From an uncultured Treponema sp. (lineage in GTDB: Bacteria > Spirochaetota > Spirochaetia > Treponematales > Treponemataceae), in contig CAMCRZ010000008.1 in the NCBI GenBank assembly GCA_945877425.1, positions 1 through 64,000 on the forward strand: DNA of 64,000 nucleotides. Reading direction: 5' to 3'. The translations under genes were made by a program, and so were the position numbers. Positions within the stretch are counted from its first letter, which is position 1. Every line of letters begins with the position of its first letter. Under the pieces are notes generated by a model. The model had not been told where the DNA came from, made no database searches, and was given only the letters and a program-made list of their open reading frames with translations. This document shows positions 54,020 through 63,208 of the stretch, one piece after another.

Positions 54020-54997
54020 TTAAGTTAACCTTCCGTAGATTTTTTCGTAAAGGAACCTGTTGTCTTCTTCCTTTAAAGATTTAAAGCAGCATGACCAGCA
54101 TTTTCCTTTTGATTCATCACCTTCATCTTCGTAAAGTTTTTCTACGTAAGAGTCAACGTTTATGACACGCTTTATTGCGCTGGAAGAATTAAGTGTAAAA
54201 ATCAGTTTTAAAGAATAATCACCTTCTTCTGCAATAGGATTTTCTTTCTGGCGGCTTGCCAAAACCATTCTCTTGTTGTCAATGTAAATTACATCTAAAG
54301 GCTTTGCCCTTACTTCAACATTCTGAAGTTCACTTTCAGTTCCGGCACTTTGCGTCAAATACCGCACTATGCTTAAAAGCTGCAGTCCGTTTCCGGCAGA
54401 TACAGCAGAATTCTGAGACTCCTTTACAAAAGCTTCCAGCAAAGATTTTGCCTTAACCTGATTTTCCAGCGGTATGTCGCTCCATTTAGGCTGAACGAAA
54501 ATGTTGCGGTTTTCAGGAGAAAAAGCCTGGATTACCACAGTTGAATTTTTTCCGTCTTTAAACGAAACTTCTGCCTTAAAATCAAAGTCAGACTTTCTGT
54601 CATCATCTTTTACACGCTTTATGGAAGAAGGCACAACTAAAGCAAGACCTTGGGAACATTCTTTCATGGTAGTAATAAAGTACAGCCCCAAATGATTAAA
54701 GTAAAACTGAACTCGCACTGTCTTTCCTGCAAAAAGCTGAACAGACTTAGCCGAACTTTTTAAAAGAATAATTCCCTGATTTAAAACTTCAATCTGTCTG
54801 CCCGGAACTGCTACTGGAAAAACGGCGCTAGCTGAAACCTTTAATTCTTCAGGCGTATAAACCATGCTGTTTTCAAGAGAAGCTTCCTGCTGCTCAGGCT
54901 TTTCTTCAAGAGTTACTGTAAGCGGAACGTTATCGTCTCGTAAGTATTGCAGCACAAGTTCCCTTTCAATTTTAGTAAGTTCTTTTTCTTCTGCCAT
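54020..54997 (-). CDS. Hypothetical cytoplasmic protein, YcgR-N/PilZ-like barrel suspected
   Basis: The 325-residue protein has no signal or membrane segment. The middle (about 85-160: IILLKSSAKSVQLFAGKTVR, GLYFITTMKECSQGLALVVP and a following IKRVKDD) resembles the six-stranded barrel preceding PilZ domains. The canonical PilZ RxxxR and DxSxxG motifs are not visible. The C-terminus has a Cys cluster (KGKCWSCCFKSL). The family is not established. It begins 12 bases downstream of the lipoprotein gene on the same strand. Confidence 0.55.
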   Translation of the reverse strand: MAEEKELTKIERELVLQYLRDDNVPLTVTLEEKPEQQEASLENSMVYTPEELKVSASAVFPVAVPGRQIEVLNQGIILLKSSAKSVQLFAGKTVRVQFYFNHLGLYFITTMKECSQGLALVVPSSIKRVKDDDRKSDFDFKAEVSFKDGKNSTVVIQAFSPENRNIFVQPKWSDIPLENQVKAKSLLEAFVKESQNSAVSAGNGLQLLSIVRYLTQSAGTESELQNVEVRAKPLDVIYIDNKRMVLASRQKENPIAEEGDYSLKLIFTLNSSSAIKRVINVDSYVEKLYEDEGDESKGKCWSCCFKSLKEEDNRFLYEKIYGRLT

Positions 54998-55009
54998 AAA
55001 AACGCTCCG

Positions 55010-55687
55010 TTATTTTTCTTCCTTTCCTAAAACTAAATCTATAAAATCAAGCTGGGTAACTTTCCATTCATTCTTTACTTTTTCAAGATAAATGTAAATG
55101 TCGCAGTGATTTTCTGTTTTAAAATTCATCTTTTCTTTTTCTGCATCTTTAAAATAAAAGCGCACTGGAACCTGCACTAAAGTTTCCCCTGAACATGGTG
55201 AACCTAAAACGCAGCTTTTAAACTCATGATCTTTTTCAAAAGAGCTGCAGTTGTAAAGAAAAACAGTCAGCTGGTAAGAACAGCCTGCTTTCATAAACGA
55301 AGAACAGTCTTCCTTTGCAATCAGTTTTGAACAAAAAGAATCTGCTGCAGACAGTGCACTTTCTTCAAATCCGCTTAAATCAAGGCTTGTAAAACCTTCA
55401 ATGTAAGGATAAACAGGATTGTACTCTTTTTCCTTTCCGCTGAAAAAAATGTTGCTTGAAGAAACCTTTACTTTTGAAGCAAATCCCGGAGCATCGCTTA
55501 CTTTTTCCGTTAACTTGTCTCCTTCAAGAGCATCTGTCCAGTTTACGCTGGAGTTGATTTTTTCTGTTTTAAGGCGAAGTGTTGAACTTTCTTCAAAAAC
55601 CTGACCTGACTCTCCGCTGCAGGAAATAAAAGCTGCTGCCAGAAAAAAAATGCTGCAAAACTGCCTTACTGACTTTCCACAATTCAT
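55010..55687 (-). CDS. Hypothetical lipoprotein
   Basis: The 225-residue protein has a short signal peptide and lipobox-like AAFISCSG (Cys about 23). The mature part has an all-beta look with several Cys residues (for example FCSKLIAKEDCSSFMKAGC), raising the possibility of disulfides. The C-terminus (HCDIYIYLEKVKNEWKVTQL) is similar to NTF2-like or DUF-type strands, but no family is assigned. It is followed 12 bases later by the PilZ-like gene. Confidence 0.68.
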   Translation of the reverse strand: MNCGKSVRQFCSIFFLAAAFISCSGESGQVFEESSTLRLKTEKINSSVNWTDALEGDKLTEKVSDAPGFASKVKVSSSNIFFSGKEKEYNPVYPYIEGFTSLDLSGFEESALSAADSFCSKLIAKEDCSSFMKAGCSYQLTVFLYNCSSFEKDHEFKSCVLGSPCSGETLVQVPVRFYFKDAEKEKMNFKTENHCDIYIYLEKVKNEWKVTQLDFIDLVLGKEEK

Positions 55688-55765
55688 TTGGTTATTATAG
55701 CAGAAAACAGCTTTACTTACAATTCAACCTTTGGCTGAAAAATCAAGGATAATTTTTAATATAAC

Positions 55766-55794
55766 TTGTACAAAGTCTTTGTAAAATGTAAAAT
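55766..55794 (+). promoter_or_regulatory. Aconitase promoter with palindromic operator between -35 and -10
   Basis: TTGTAC (55766-55771), 17-base spacer, TAAAAT (55789-55794). A perfect palindrome TACAAAG-T-CTTTGTA occupies 55769-55783. A second imperfect one, TGTAA-AA-TTACA (55787-55798), overlaps the -10. Confidence 0.55.
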
Positions 55795-55873
55795 TACACA
55801 GTTATTTTATCGTTAAGATTCCAGTTGCTTCTTTTCAACTGAGTTTCTAACTGACTTTTTACGGAGGAAATAA

Positions 55874-57889
55874 ATGGCACTGACTTTAGCAGAAAAAATT
55901 CTTCAAAATCACATTGTATCTTGTGAAGTTGACTGGAAAAAAGGCGAACCTATTGAAAGAGGAAAAGATATTGCAATCAAAATAGACCAGACTTTAACTC
56001 AGGATGCAACAGGTACAATGACTTACCTTCAGTTTGAAACAATCGGTGTTCCCCGCGTAAAAACAGAAGTAAGCGTTTCTTACGTTGACCACAACACTTT
56101 GCAGACTGATTTTAAAAACATGGACGATCACCGTTACCTTCAGTCTATTGCTGCAAGATACGGCCTGTATTTTTCACGTCCTGGAAACGGAATATGCCAT
56201 CAGGTTCATCTTGAATGTTTCGGCAAACCTGGAAAAACTCTTTTAGGTTCAGACAGCCACACTCCTACAGGCGGCGGAATCGGTATGATTGCAATTGGTG
56301 CAGGCGGACTTGACGTTGCAGTTGCAATGGGCGGCGGTGCATTCCATCTTGCCATGCCTAAAATTTTCGGCGTAAAGCTTACAGGCAAACTCAGAAAAGG
56401 CGTAGGCGCTAAAGACATTATTCTTGAAGTATTGCGTCGTGAAACTGTAAAAGGCGGAACTCTTGCAATTTATGAATATTTCGGCGAAGGAGTTGAAACC
56501 TTAACTGTTCCTCAGAGAGCTACAATTACAAACATGGGTGCTGAACTTGGTGCTACATGTTCAATTTTCCCTTCTGATGAAAAGACTAAGAAATTCCTTG
56601 AAAGCATGGGTCGAGGCGGTGACTGGTCTGAACTTAAGGCTGACGAAAATGCTGCTTACGACAAGCTTATTGAAATTGATTTAGACAAACTTTCTGCACT
56701 TGCTGCTTGTCCTCACAATCCTGACGTAATCAATACAGTTGAAAGTCTTGCAGGTAAAAAAGTTACGCAGGTAGTTATAGGATCATGCACAAATTCTTCA
56801 CTTGATGATTTGGAAAGCGTTGCTGCAATCGTTAAGGGCAAGCACATTGCTCCTGGTGTAGAAGCAGGAATTGCACCTGGAAGCCGTACAACTTTACTTA
56901 TGGCATCTAAGGCTGGAATTCTTGAAACTTTAATTGAAGCAGGATTCCGTATTCTTGAAAGTGCCTGCGGTCCTTGCATAGGTCAGGGATTTGCTCCAAA
57001 CTCTGAAGGCGTAACACTCAGAACTTTCAACAGAAACTTTAAGGGCCGCTCGGGAACAGCAGACGCAAACGTTTACCTTGTAAGCCCGGAAACAGCAGCA
57101 GCTGCAGCAGTAACAGGCGTATTTACGGAAGCAGAAAAGCTTGACTACGAAGATCCGGCTTATTCAACTGGTGTAAGGGTTTCAATGCTTGATGGAAAAG
57201 ATGAACGTCTTTCTTCAAAAGATATTCTTGAAGCAGCACTTAACAGAGGAATGATAATTTCACCTCTTCCATTGGAAGAAGCACAGAAAGTTGAAATCTT
57301 ACGGGGACCTAACATTAAGCCTTGTCCAAAGTGCCGTGAATACAAGGAACGCCTTTCCCTTAGCGTAAGGCTTAAGGCAGGAGACAACGTTTCTACAGAC
57401 GACATTATGCCTGCAGGAGCAAAAGTTCTTCCGTTGCGTTCCAACATTCCTGAAATAAGCAAGTTTACACTTACACGCCTGGATGAAACTTTCTACACAA
57501 GAAGTGAAGCAGAAAATTTTGCAGACTGTTGTGTTGTTGGCGGAGAAAACTACGGCCAGGGTTCAAGCCGTGAACACGCAGCTTTAGGACCAATGTATCT
57601 TGGAGTAAGGGCAATCATTACAAAAAGCTTTGCACGCATTCACAAGGCAAACCTTATTAACTACGGCATTATTCCTATAAACTTTGTAAATCCTTCAGAC
57701 TACGACCTTATAAAACAGGGCGACACTCTTGAACTTACAAATATTGATGATGCCCTTAAAAACGGCTGTGAATTTGAAATCAGCGTAAACGGAAAGGTAA
57801 TTAAGGGAACTAATGATCTTGCTCCAAGAAGCAGGGAAATTCTTCTTGCAGGCGGACTTGCAGCTTACACCAGAAACGGCGGACAGTAA
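55874..57889 (+). CDS. Aconitate hydratase / isopropylmalate-dehydratase-family enzyme
   Basis: An iron-sulphur hydro-lyase, most like single-chain aconitases that isomerise citrate and isocitrate. Residues 1-430 form domains 1-3. Cluster ligands are the Cys in VIGSCTNSSLDD (about 302) and the CxxC in SACGPCIGQG (about 365). The swivel domain (about 490-671) has GGENYGQGSSREHAALGP and SFARIHKANLINYGIIPINF. At 671 residues it is shorter than AcnA (about 890), in the range of mitochondrial/bacterial short aconitases; homoaconitase cannot be excluded. An ACGGAGGA site precedes the ATG. No other TCA-cycle gene is present here. Confidence 0.85.
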   Translation: MALTLAEKILQNHIVSCEVDWKKGEPIERGKDIAIKIDQTLTQDATGTMTYLQFETIGVPRVKTEVSVSYVDHNTLQTDFKNMDDHRYLQSIAARYGLYFSRPGNGICHQVHLECFGKPGKTLLGSDSHTPTGGGIGMIAIGAGGLDVAVAMGGGAFHLAMPKIFGVKLTGKLRKGVGAKDIILEVLRRETVKGGTLAIYEYFGEGVETLTVPQRATITNMGAELGATCSIFPSDEKTKKFLESMGRGGDWSELKADENAAYDKLIEIDLDKLSALAACPHNPDVINTVESLAGKKVTQVVIGSCTNSSLDDLESVAAIVKGKHIAPGVEAGIAPGSRTTLLMASKAGILETLIEAGFRILESACGPCIGQGFAPNSEGVTLRTFNRNFKGRSGTADANVYLVSPETAAAAAVTGVFTEAEKLDYEDPAYSTGVRVSMLDGKDERLSSKDILEAALNRGMIISPLPLEEAQKVEILRGPNIKPCPKCREYKERLSLSVRLKAGDNVSTDDIMPAGAKVLPLRSNIPEISKFTLTRLDETFYTRSEAENFADCCVVGGENYGQGSSREHAALGPMYLGVRAIITKSFARIHKANLINYGIIPINFVNPSDYDLIKQGDTLELTNIDDALKNGCEFEISVNGKVIKGTNDLAPRSREILLAGGLAAYTRNGGQ

Positions 57890-57918
57890 TTTAGGCAGGA
57901 TTTATCTAAAAAAGGAAT

Positions 57919-58638
57919 ATGACTATGCTTAATGTTCATAACGTAATGGAAGAATTTGTTGAAAAACGAGTAAACGCTCTTTACAATCAGATTGAAAAAT
58001 CAAATGATTCGGGAGTTTCATGCAGTTGTGAAAATTGCAGGCTGGACACTGTTACTTTTGTTTTAAACAGAATTCCTCCAAAGTACATTGTAAGCGGTAG
58101 AGGGGTTACTCATATTGCCATGGCTTTGGAAAAAGACAAGCAGCTTGTTGCCGACATAGAAAAACTTGCTGTAGAAGGAATGCGTCTTGTAAATGACTCA
58201 AAGCGTCCTTATCATCAGGATAACAAGAAGAATTCTGATTTTAACGATGAAATTTTAAGTGCATTTAATTTTCCTACTTTTCTTGGAAACGTTTACGACG
58301 GACAGACTTTTGAACCTTTGGCTGATGCAAATGTTCTTCTTAAACTGAAAGATTCAAAAGCGCCTATGGTTGACGTTACGTGGGAAAATCCCTGCAAGAC
58401 TTATTCGTCTACAGAAGGAAGCTATTCTTTTTGGGTTAAGCCTTTGATTTGTGAAAAAGAAGGTGAACTTAAAAAGTTTACGTTTACAGTTGAAGTTTCA
58501 GCGCCAAATTACGAGACTTCATCTTATTCCTTTACAATTCCCCTTTCTTCTGAAAAAATTCAGAAAAACAGCTTGAATTCAGCTTACAGTTTGAAAATTC
58601 AAAATATTTTTCTTTTCAGAAGTGATTTTAAGCAGTAA
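57919..58638 (+). CDS. ComFB-domain protein with C-terminal beta-sandwich domain
   Basis: Residues 1-95 match the ComFB family: NVMEEFVEKRVNALYNQIEK, then CSCENCRLDTVTFVLNRIPP and KYIVSGRG, with the CxCxxC Cys motif. ComFB proteins are reported cyclic-di-GMP receptors in other bacteria. Residues 110-215 are beta-rich and look like a carboxypeptidase-regulatory/Ig-type sandwich (VYDGQTFEPLADANVLLKLK). The C-terminal segment is unusual for a cytoplasmic ComFB, and no signal peptide is visible. AAAAGGA lies six bases before the ATG at 57919. It follows aconitase by 29 bases. Confidence 0.78.
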   Translation: MTMLNVHNVMEEFVEKRVNALYNQIEKSNDSGVSCSCENCRLDTVTFVLNRIPPKYIVSGRGVTHIAMALEKDKQLVADIEKLAVEGMRLVNDSKRPYHQDNKKNSDFNDEILSAFNFPTFLGNVYDGQTFEPLADANVLLKLKDSKAPMVDVTWENPCKTYSSTEGSYSFWVKPLICEKEGELKKFTFTVEVSAPNYETSSYSFTIPLSSEKIQKNSLNSAYSLKIQNIFLFRSDFKQ

Positions 58639-58682
58639 ATTACTGTTATACTTTTATAACTTTATAATAATCAGGAGTAAAT

Positions 58683-59399
58683 ATGGAATCTTTGGAAAAT
58701 TATAAATCATCATCAAATGAAAAAACAACTTTTCTTGCCAGAACTTACTTGTGGATGTTTTTTGCCCTACTTTTAAGTGCTGCTTCATCTTACTTTGCTG
58801 CAACAGATGAAACTCTTTTTAATTTCGTGTGGCGTAAAGGCGGATACATTTTTCTGTTCATAGGTGAATTTGCCCTTGTTTTTGTTTTAAGCGCATTAGT
58901 CAGGAAACTTTCGGCATTCAGTGCTGCCCTTCTTTTTATATGTTATTCAATAATAAACGGACTTACTATTTCTTCAATTTTCATAAGGTTTCAGATTGAT
59001 TCAATTGCCTACTGTTTTATAGGAACTGCACTGCTGTTTCTTGTTATGAGCATTTACGGCTTTACCACAAAGCAGTCTCTTGCAAAAGCAGGTCATTATC
59101 TTATGATGGCTCTTGTGGGTGTTATCATTGTAAGCATATTAAACGGCATCCTTACTTTTGCATTCGGACAGGACAAGACTTACTTCTTTATAAACGAACT
59201 TATTTCAATTGCAACAGTTGTAATTTTTACAGGTCTTACAGCTTATGATACACAGAAAATTTTAGCCGCTTCTGAAAATGCAGACGGTTCTGAGTCTTAC
59301 AAAAAGCTTTCAATTTTAGCTGCACTGGAGCTTTACCTTGACTTTATAAATATTTTCTTGTATTTACTCAGACTTTTTGGAAATACACGCAAAAACTAA
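58683..59399 (+). CDS. Bax inhibitor-1 / YccA family membrane protein
   Basis: The family has seven membrane spans and includes calcium-leak channels. The 238-residue protein has the expected seven spans (from ARTYLWMFFALLLSAASSYF to the last ALELYLDFINIFLYLLRLFG), including the family AYDTQKI and LYLDFINIFL patterns and the LFG ending. CAGGAG precedes the ATG. A perfect TATAAT (58663-58668) lies just upstream with a poor -35, so it may have its own promoter. It ends one base before the first permease start. Confidence 0.88.
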   Translation: MESLENYKSSSNEKTTFLARTYLWMFFALLLSAASSYFAATDETLFNFVWRKGGYIFLFIGEFALVFVLSALVRKLSAFSAALLFICYSIINGLTISSIFIRFQIDSIAYCFIGTALLFLVMSIYGFTTKQSLAKAGHYLMMALVGVIIVSILNGILTFAFGQDKTYFFINELISIATVVIFTGLTAYDTQKILAASENADGSESYKKLSILAALELYLDFINIFLYLLRLFGNTRKN

Positions 59400-59400
59400 A

Positions 59401-60060
59401 ATGGATTTTGATTATATAGAAAAAGTACTTCCCCTTTACTGTAGTGCTGCAAAACTAACCCTTTCAATTGGTTTTACAGGAATTCTTTTTTCTGCAGTTC
59501 TGGGGATTTTATGTGCCGTTATCCGGTACTGGAAAATTCCTGTTTTAAATTGGATTGTAAAATCATACACTGAACTTTCCAGAAACACACCTCTTTTAAT
59601 TCAGTTGTTTTTCCTCTACTTTGCATTGCCAAAAATAGGAATAAAGCTTTCTGCAAATCAGTGCGGAATTATAGGACTGACTTTTCTTGGCGGAAGCTAT
59701 ATGGCAGAAACTTTCAGAAGTGCCATTGAAACTGTGAGCAAAGTTCAGATTGAAAGCGGTCAGTGCATCGGTCTTACGAAATTTCAGATTGTAAGATACG
59801 TAATTTTGCCTCAGGCAGCTGCAGTTTCCGTTCCAGGCATTTGTGCCAACATAATCTTTCTTATAAAGGAAACTTCAATGTTCAGCGCGATCGCCCTTGC
59901 AGATTTAATGTTCGTTGCAAAAGATTTGATAGGTATGGATTACAAAACTACAGAAGCATTTTTTCTTCTTGTAATATTTTATTTTATCATTCTGCTTCCA
60001 GTTTCCCTCATAAGTTATTGGGCTGAAAGGAGGGTTCGTTATGCACAGTTCGGCTCTTGA
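59401..60060 (+). CDS. Polar amino-acid ABC transporter permease (HisM/GlnP type), first
   Basis: Membrane subunit with about five spans. The cytoplasmic EAA loop (VQIESGQCIGLTKFQIVRYV) contacts the ATPase, and SRNTPLLIQLFFLYF matches the family start motif. I use ATG 59401 (219 residues); the frame opens 24 bases earlier at a TTG inside the BI-1 gene. The stop overlaps the second permease start by 20 bases. The four-gene set (two permeases, ATPase, binding protein) indicates an inward transporter of polar amino acids; the substrate is unknown. Confidence 0.88.
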   Translation: MDFDYIEKVLPLYCSAAKLTLSIGFTGILFSAVLGILCAVIRYWKIPVLNWIVKSYTELSRNTPLLIQLFFLYFALPKIGIKLSANQCGIIGLTFLGGSYMAETFRSAIETVSKVQIESGQCIGLTKFQIVRYVILPQAAAVSVPGICANIIFLIKETSMFSAIALADLMFVAKDLIGMDYKTTEAFFLLVIFYFIILLPVSLISYWAERRVRYAQFGS

Positions 60061-60745
60061 AGCAATAAGTACGGCATTCAGCGTATTGTTTCTTGGAAAG
60101 AATTTTGTCCGTCTTTTAGGAGGACTTCTTGTAACTATTGAAATTGCTGCAGTTTCAGTTTTGTTTTCGTTGTTCTTCGGATTTCTTTTCGGAATAATCA
60201 TGACTGTAAAATTCAAACCTTTGCAGGTTTTGTGCAGGATTTATCTTGAGTTTATGAGGATTATGCCTCAGCTTGTACTGCTTTTTATTGCTTACTATGG
60301 ACTTGCCAGAACGGGAGGAATTTCACTTTCCGGAGAAGCAGCAAGCGTTCTTGTCTTTACGTTGTGGGGAACTGCAGAAATGGGCGACCTTGTGCGCGGT
60401 GCTTTAGATTCCATGCCGAAACATCAGTATGAAAGCGGAAGGGCTTTGGGGCTTAAAGAAAAGCAGATTTTCTTTTACATAATAATTCCCCAGACAATAC
60501 GGCGCCTTATACCACTTTCAATGAACCTTATTACAAGAATGATAAAAACTACATGTCTTGTAGTATTTGTCGGCGTAATTGAAGTTGTAAAAATCGGACA
60601 GCAGATTATTGAAGCAAACAGGCTTGAAATTCCATCTGCATCTATTGCAATATATGCTGTAATTTTCTTTATGTACTTTATTGTCTGCTGGCCTTTATCT
60701 GTTGCTGCAGGAATTCTTGAAAAAAAGCAGAAACTTAAAAGCTGA
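60041..60745 (+). CDS. Polar amino-acid ABC transporter permease, second
   Basis: A 234-residue partner permease with the EAA loop (HQYESGRALGLKEKQIFFYI) and the motif YLEFMRIMPQLVLLFIAYYG. The start has a strong AAAGGAGG site within the end of the first permease, and the 20-base overlap implies coupled translation and equal subunit amounts. The ATPase gene lies 31 bases downstream. Confidence 0.9.
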   Translation: MHSSALEAISTAFSVLFLGKNFVRLLGGLLVTIEIAAVSVLFSLFFGFLFGIIMTVKFKPLQVLCRIYLEFMRIMPQLVLLFIAYYGLARTGGISLSGEAASVLVFTLWGTAEMGDLVRGALDSMPKHQYESGRALGLKEKQIFFYIIIPQTIRRLIPLSMNLITRMIKTTCLVVFVGVIEVVKIGQQIIEANRLEIPSASIAIYAVIFFMYFIVCWPLSVAAGILEKKQKLKS

Positions 60746-60776
60746 AATATTTTGTTTATTTTAGTGGAGAAAAAAA

Positions 60777-61523
60777 ATGGCATTACTTGAAATAAAAAAT
60801 GTAGTAAAAAGTTATAAAGAAGCAGGCGGTATTTTAAAAGGCGTTTCCCTTAATGTTGAAAAAGGCGAAGTTGTTGTAATTGTTGGACCTTCAGGCTGCG
60901 GAAAAAGTACACTTTTGAGATGCATTAACGGTCTGGAAAATATTCAGCAGGGAGAAATTCTTCTTGACGGAGAAGTTATAAGCAACAGAAAAAAAGACAT
61001 GAACATTGTAAGGCAGAAAATCGGAATGGTTTTCCAGAGTTATGACCTGTTCCCTCACCTTAACGTTTTAAACAATATTCTTCTTGGTCCTGTTAAAGCT
61101 CAGAAAAGGCAGAAGGCAGAAGTTACAAAGGAAGCTGAAACCTTACTTGAAAGAGTCGGACTTCTTGAAAAAAAGAATGTGTTTCCCCGTCAGCTTTCCG
61201 GCGGACAGAAGCAGCGTGTTGCAATTGCCAGAGCTTTATGCATGAATCCTGAAATCATGCTTTTTGATGAAGTTACGGCAGCCCTAGATCCTGAAATGGT
61301 ACGGGAAGTTTTAGACGTAATGTTTGATCTTGCAAAAGAAGGAAAAACAATGCTTATTGTTACGCATCAGATGGAATTTGCAAGGGCAGTTGCTGACAGA
61401 GTTATTTTTCTTGATGAAGGCGTAATTGTTGAAGAAGGAAAACCTGACGACTTTTTCACAAATCCTAAAACACAAAGAGCTAAAAAGTTTTTAAAAGCAT
61501 TTACTTTCGAAAAAGCAAAATAA
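60777..61523 (+). CDS. Amino-acid ABC transporter ATP-binding protein (GlnQ type)
   Basis: The ATPase of the transporter. Walker A is GPSGCGKST (about 38-46), the signature is LSGGQKQR (about 141-148), Walker B with the catalytic Glu is [12 protein letters not shown] (about 160-171), and the His switch is [14 protein letters not shown]. Its 248 residues match GlnQ-like proteins. GTGGAG precedes the ATG. Confidence 0.95.
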   Translation: MALLEIKNVVKSYKEAGGILKGVSLNVEKGEVVVIVGPSGCGKSTLLRCINGLENIQQGEILLDGEVISNRKKDMNIVRQKIGMVFQSYDLFPHLNVLNNILLGPVKAQKRQKAEVTKEAETLLERVGLLEKKNVFPRQLSGGQKQRVAIARALCMNPEIMLFDEVTAALDPEMVREVLDVMFDLAKEGKTMLIVTHQMEFARAVADRVIFLDEGVIVEEGKPDDFFTNPKTQRAKKFLKAFTFEKAK

Positions 61524-61535
61524 AAAAATAAAGTA

Positions 61536-61564
61536 TTGACACTTTCCTACTAAAACGATATGTT
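61536..61564 (+). promoter_or_regulatory. Promoter of the binding-protein gene
   Basis: Perfect TTGACA (61536-61541), 17-base spacer, TATGTT (61559-61564), about 55 bases before the ATG at 61619. It allows the binding protein to be made in excess of the membrane complex. Confidence 0.75.
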
Positions 61565-61618
61565 AATACACAATTAACCACTAAACCTATAGGTAATCAT
61601 AATTTTTTGGAGGAATCT

Positions 61619-62443
61619 ATGAAAATAACAAAAATTATATCACTTGCCCTAATTGCTGCAGCAGGAACTTCTTTTTTCAGCTGCTCTAAAAAAGTTCAGG
61701 GAAGCACAGTTGAAGCAATTAAAGCTAACAAAGAAATTAAAATTGCCGTATTCAGTGACAAAAAGCCTTTCGGTTATGTAGACCAGAATGGCGAATACAG
61801 AGGATACGACGTTTACTTTGGAAACCGCATTGCAAAAGATCTTGGAGTAAAAGTTAAGTACGTTCCTGTTGAAGCAGCTGCCCGTGTAGAAGTTCTTGAA
61901 ACCGGAAAGGTTGATCTTGTTCTTGCTAATTTTACTGTAACAAAAGAACGTGCTGAAAAAGTTGACTTTGCACTTCCTTACATGAAAGTTGCATTGGGAA
62001 TTGTAAGCAAAAACGGTGAAATTACTGCACCGGAACAGCTTAACGGAAAAAAGCTTATTATTGCCAAGGGAACTACTGCAGAAAGCTACTTTGAAAAGAA
62101 TTATCCGGAAGTTGAACTTGTAAAGTATGACCAGTATTCAGAAGCATACGATGCACTTTTAAACGGAAGAGGCGATGCACTTTCAACTGACAACACAGAA
62201 GTTCTTGCATGGGCTCTTGAAAATCCAGGATATGAAGTTGGAGTTGAATCTTTAGGCGACCTTGATACAATTGCTCCTGCAGTACAGAAAGGAAACAAAA
62301 GTCTCCTTAACTGGATTAACAGCGAAATTGAAAGCCTTGAACCTGAACAGTTTTTCCATGCAGCATACGAAGCAGAACTCCGCAGCGTATACGGGCCTGA
62401 AAGCAATGCAGACAGTCTTGTTATAGAAGGCGGAAAACTTTAA
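61619..62443 (+). CDS. Amino-acid ABC transporter substrate-binding lipoprotein
   Basis: A family-3 solute-binding protein. The ATG at 61619 (274 residues) follows TTGGAGGAAT; the four-residue longer TTG version is less likely. The signal peptide ends in a lipobox SFFSCSKK (Cys about 22), giving an envelope lipoprotein. The SBP-3 fold is clear: GYVDQNGEYRGYDVYFGNRI, then DLVLANFTVTKERAEKVDFA and GKKLIIAKGTTAESYFEKNY. Ligand identity cannot be read off. It has its own promoter and terminator although it is next to the permease operon. Confidence 0.92.
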   Translation: MKITKIISLALIAAAGTSFFSCSKKVQGSTVEAIKANKEIKIAVFSDKKPFGYVDQNGEYRGYDVYFGNRIAKDLGVKVKYVPVEAAARVEVLETGKVDLVLANFTVTKERAEKVDFALPYMKVALGIVSKNGEITAPEQLNGKKLIIAKGTTAESYFEKNYPEVELVKYDQYSEAYDALLNGRGDALSTDNTEVLAWALENPGYEVGVESLGDLDTIAPAVQKGNKSLLNWINSEIESLEPEQFFHAAYEAELRSVYGPESNADSLVIEGGKL

Positions 62444-62470
62444 TTTTATAAATCCATTTAAAAAAGATTA

Positions 62471-62523
62471 AGCCGGCACTTTCTGGATTTTTCCATTAAG
62501 ACCGGCTTTTTTGTTTTAACCTT
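62471..62523 (+). terminator. Intrinsic terminator after the binding-protein gene
   Basis: AGCCGG (62471-62476) pairs with CCGGCT (62512-62517), followed by six T residues. Confidence 0.75.
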
Positions 62524-62548
62524 TTGTCTTTAATCAGTTAAGTTAAAA

Positions 62549-63151
62549 TTACAGGCTGTTAATAAGATACTGCTTAAGCAAGTTTTTCCAGCTGAAGTTT
62601 GCTATAGTTTCAGTTATATTTTCATATTTTCCTCCGTCAGAAAGAACTGAAGGACAGGCTGGATGAACATTTTGAGTAACACTATTTCTTAAATCACTTT
62701 TTGAATAGTAAATTGCTGTCCATGTTGCCCTTGAACCTGCAAATGAAAAAGAATCAGTATTTTCAGTTGAATCTGAAACTGCTTCTTCTGACTTTCCGAA
62801 TGTCTTTAAAACATAAGTATTTGAGTCAAGACCATTTAAAACTGTACCGGCAAGAGAATCAGTATGAACACCGTTTTTAATCCATGCAACTACTGTAAGC
62901 CCAGGCTCTAAAGTTATGGATGAACTAAGGTTAGAACTTCCTTCAACACCTGTAACTTTGCTGTCGCAGTAAATCATTGCAACATAACCGATAGTTTCTT
63001 CTGTTGTTCCGTCTGAGCCTGTTTTTGTAATAGGCATTTCACACCATGTGTTTACAGGACCTAAAAGATCATCTGCTTCGTCACAAGAAGTAAAGGTAAA
63101 TGCACTTGCCAAAACAAAAGCAGCCGCAATAAAACCGAATAATTTTTTCAT
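62549..63151 (-). CDS. Hypothetical lipoprotein
   Basis: The start is placed at 63151 (MKKLFGFIAAAF) because it has a GGAG site eight bases upstream; a longer ATG at 63163 overlaps that site. The 200-residue product has a lipobox FTFTSCDE (Cys about 23). The mature domain is Ser/Thr-rich and beta-like (GYVAMIYCDSKVTGV), with no recognised family. It is isolated between the binding-protein terminator and the YeiH gene. Confidence 0.68.
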   Translation of the reverse strand: MKKLFGFIAAAFVLASAFTFTSCDEADDLLGPVNTWCEMPITKTGSDGTTEETIGYVAMIYCDSKVTGVEGSSNLSSSITLEPGLTVVAWIKNGVHTDSLAGTVLNGLDSNTYVLKTFGKSEEAVSDSTENTDSFSFAGSRATWTAIYYSKSDLRNSVTQNVHPACPSVLSDGGKYENITETIANFSWKNLLKQYLINSL

Positions 63152-63208
63152 AATATGCTCCATTTAAGTATTTTATATAATTATAATTCAAAAAACAGTA
63201 AATTCAAG

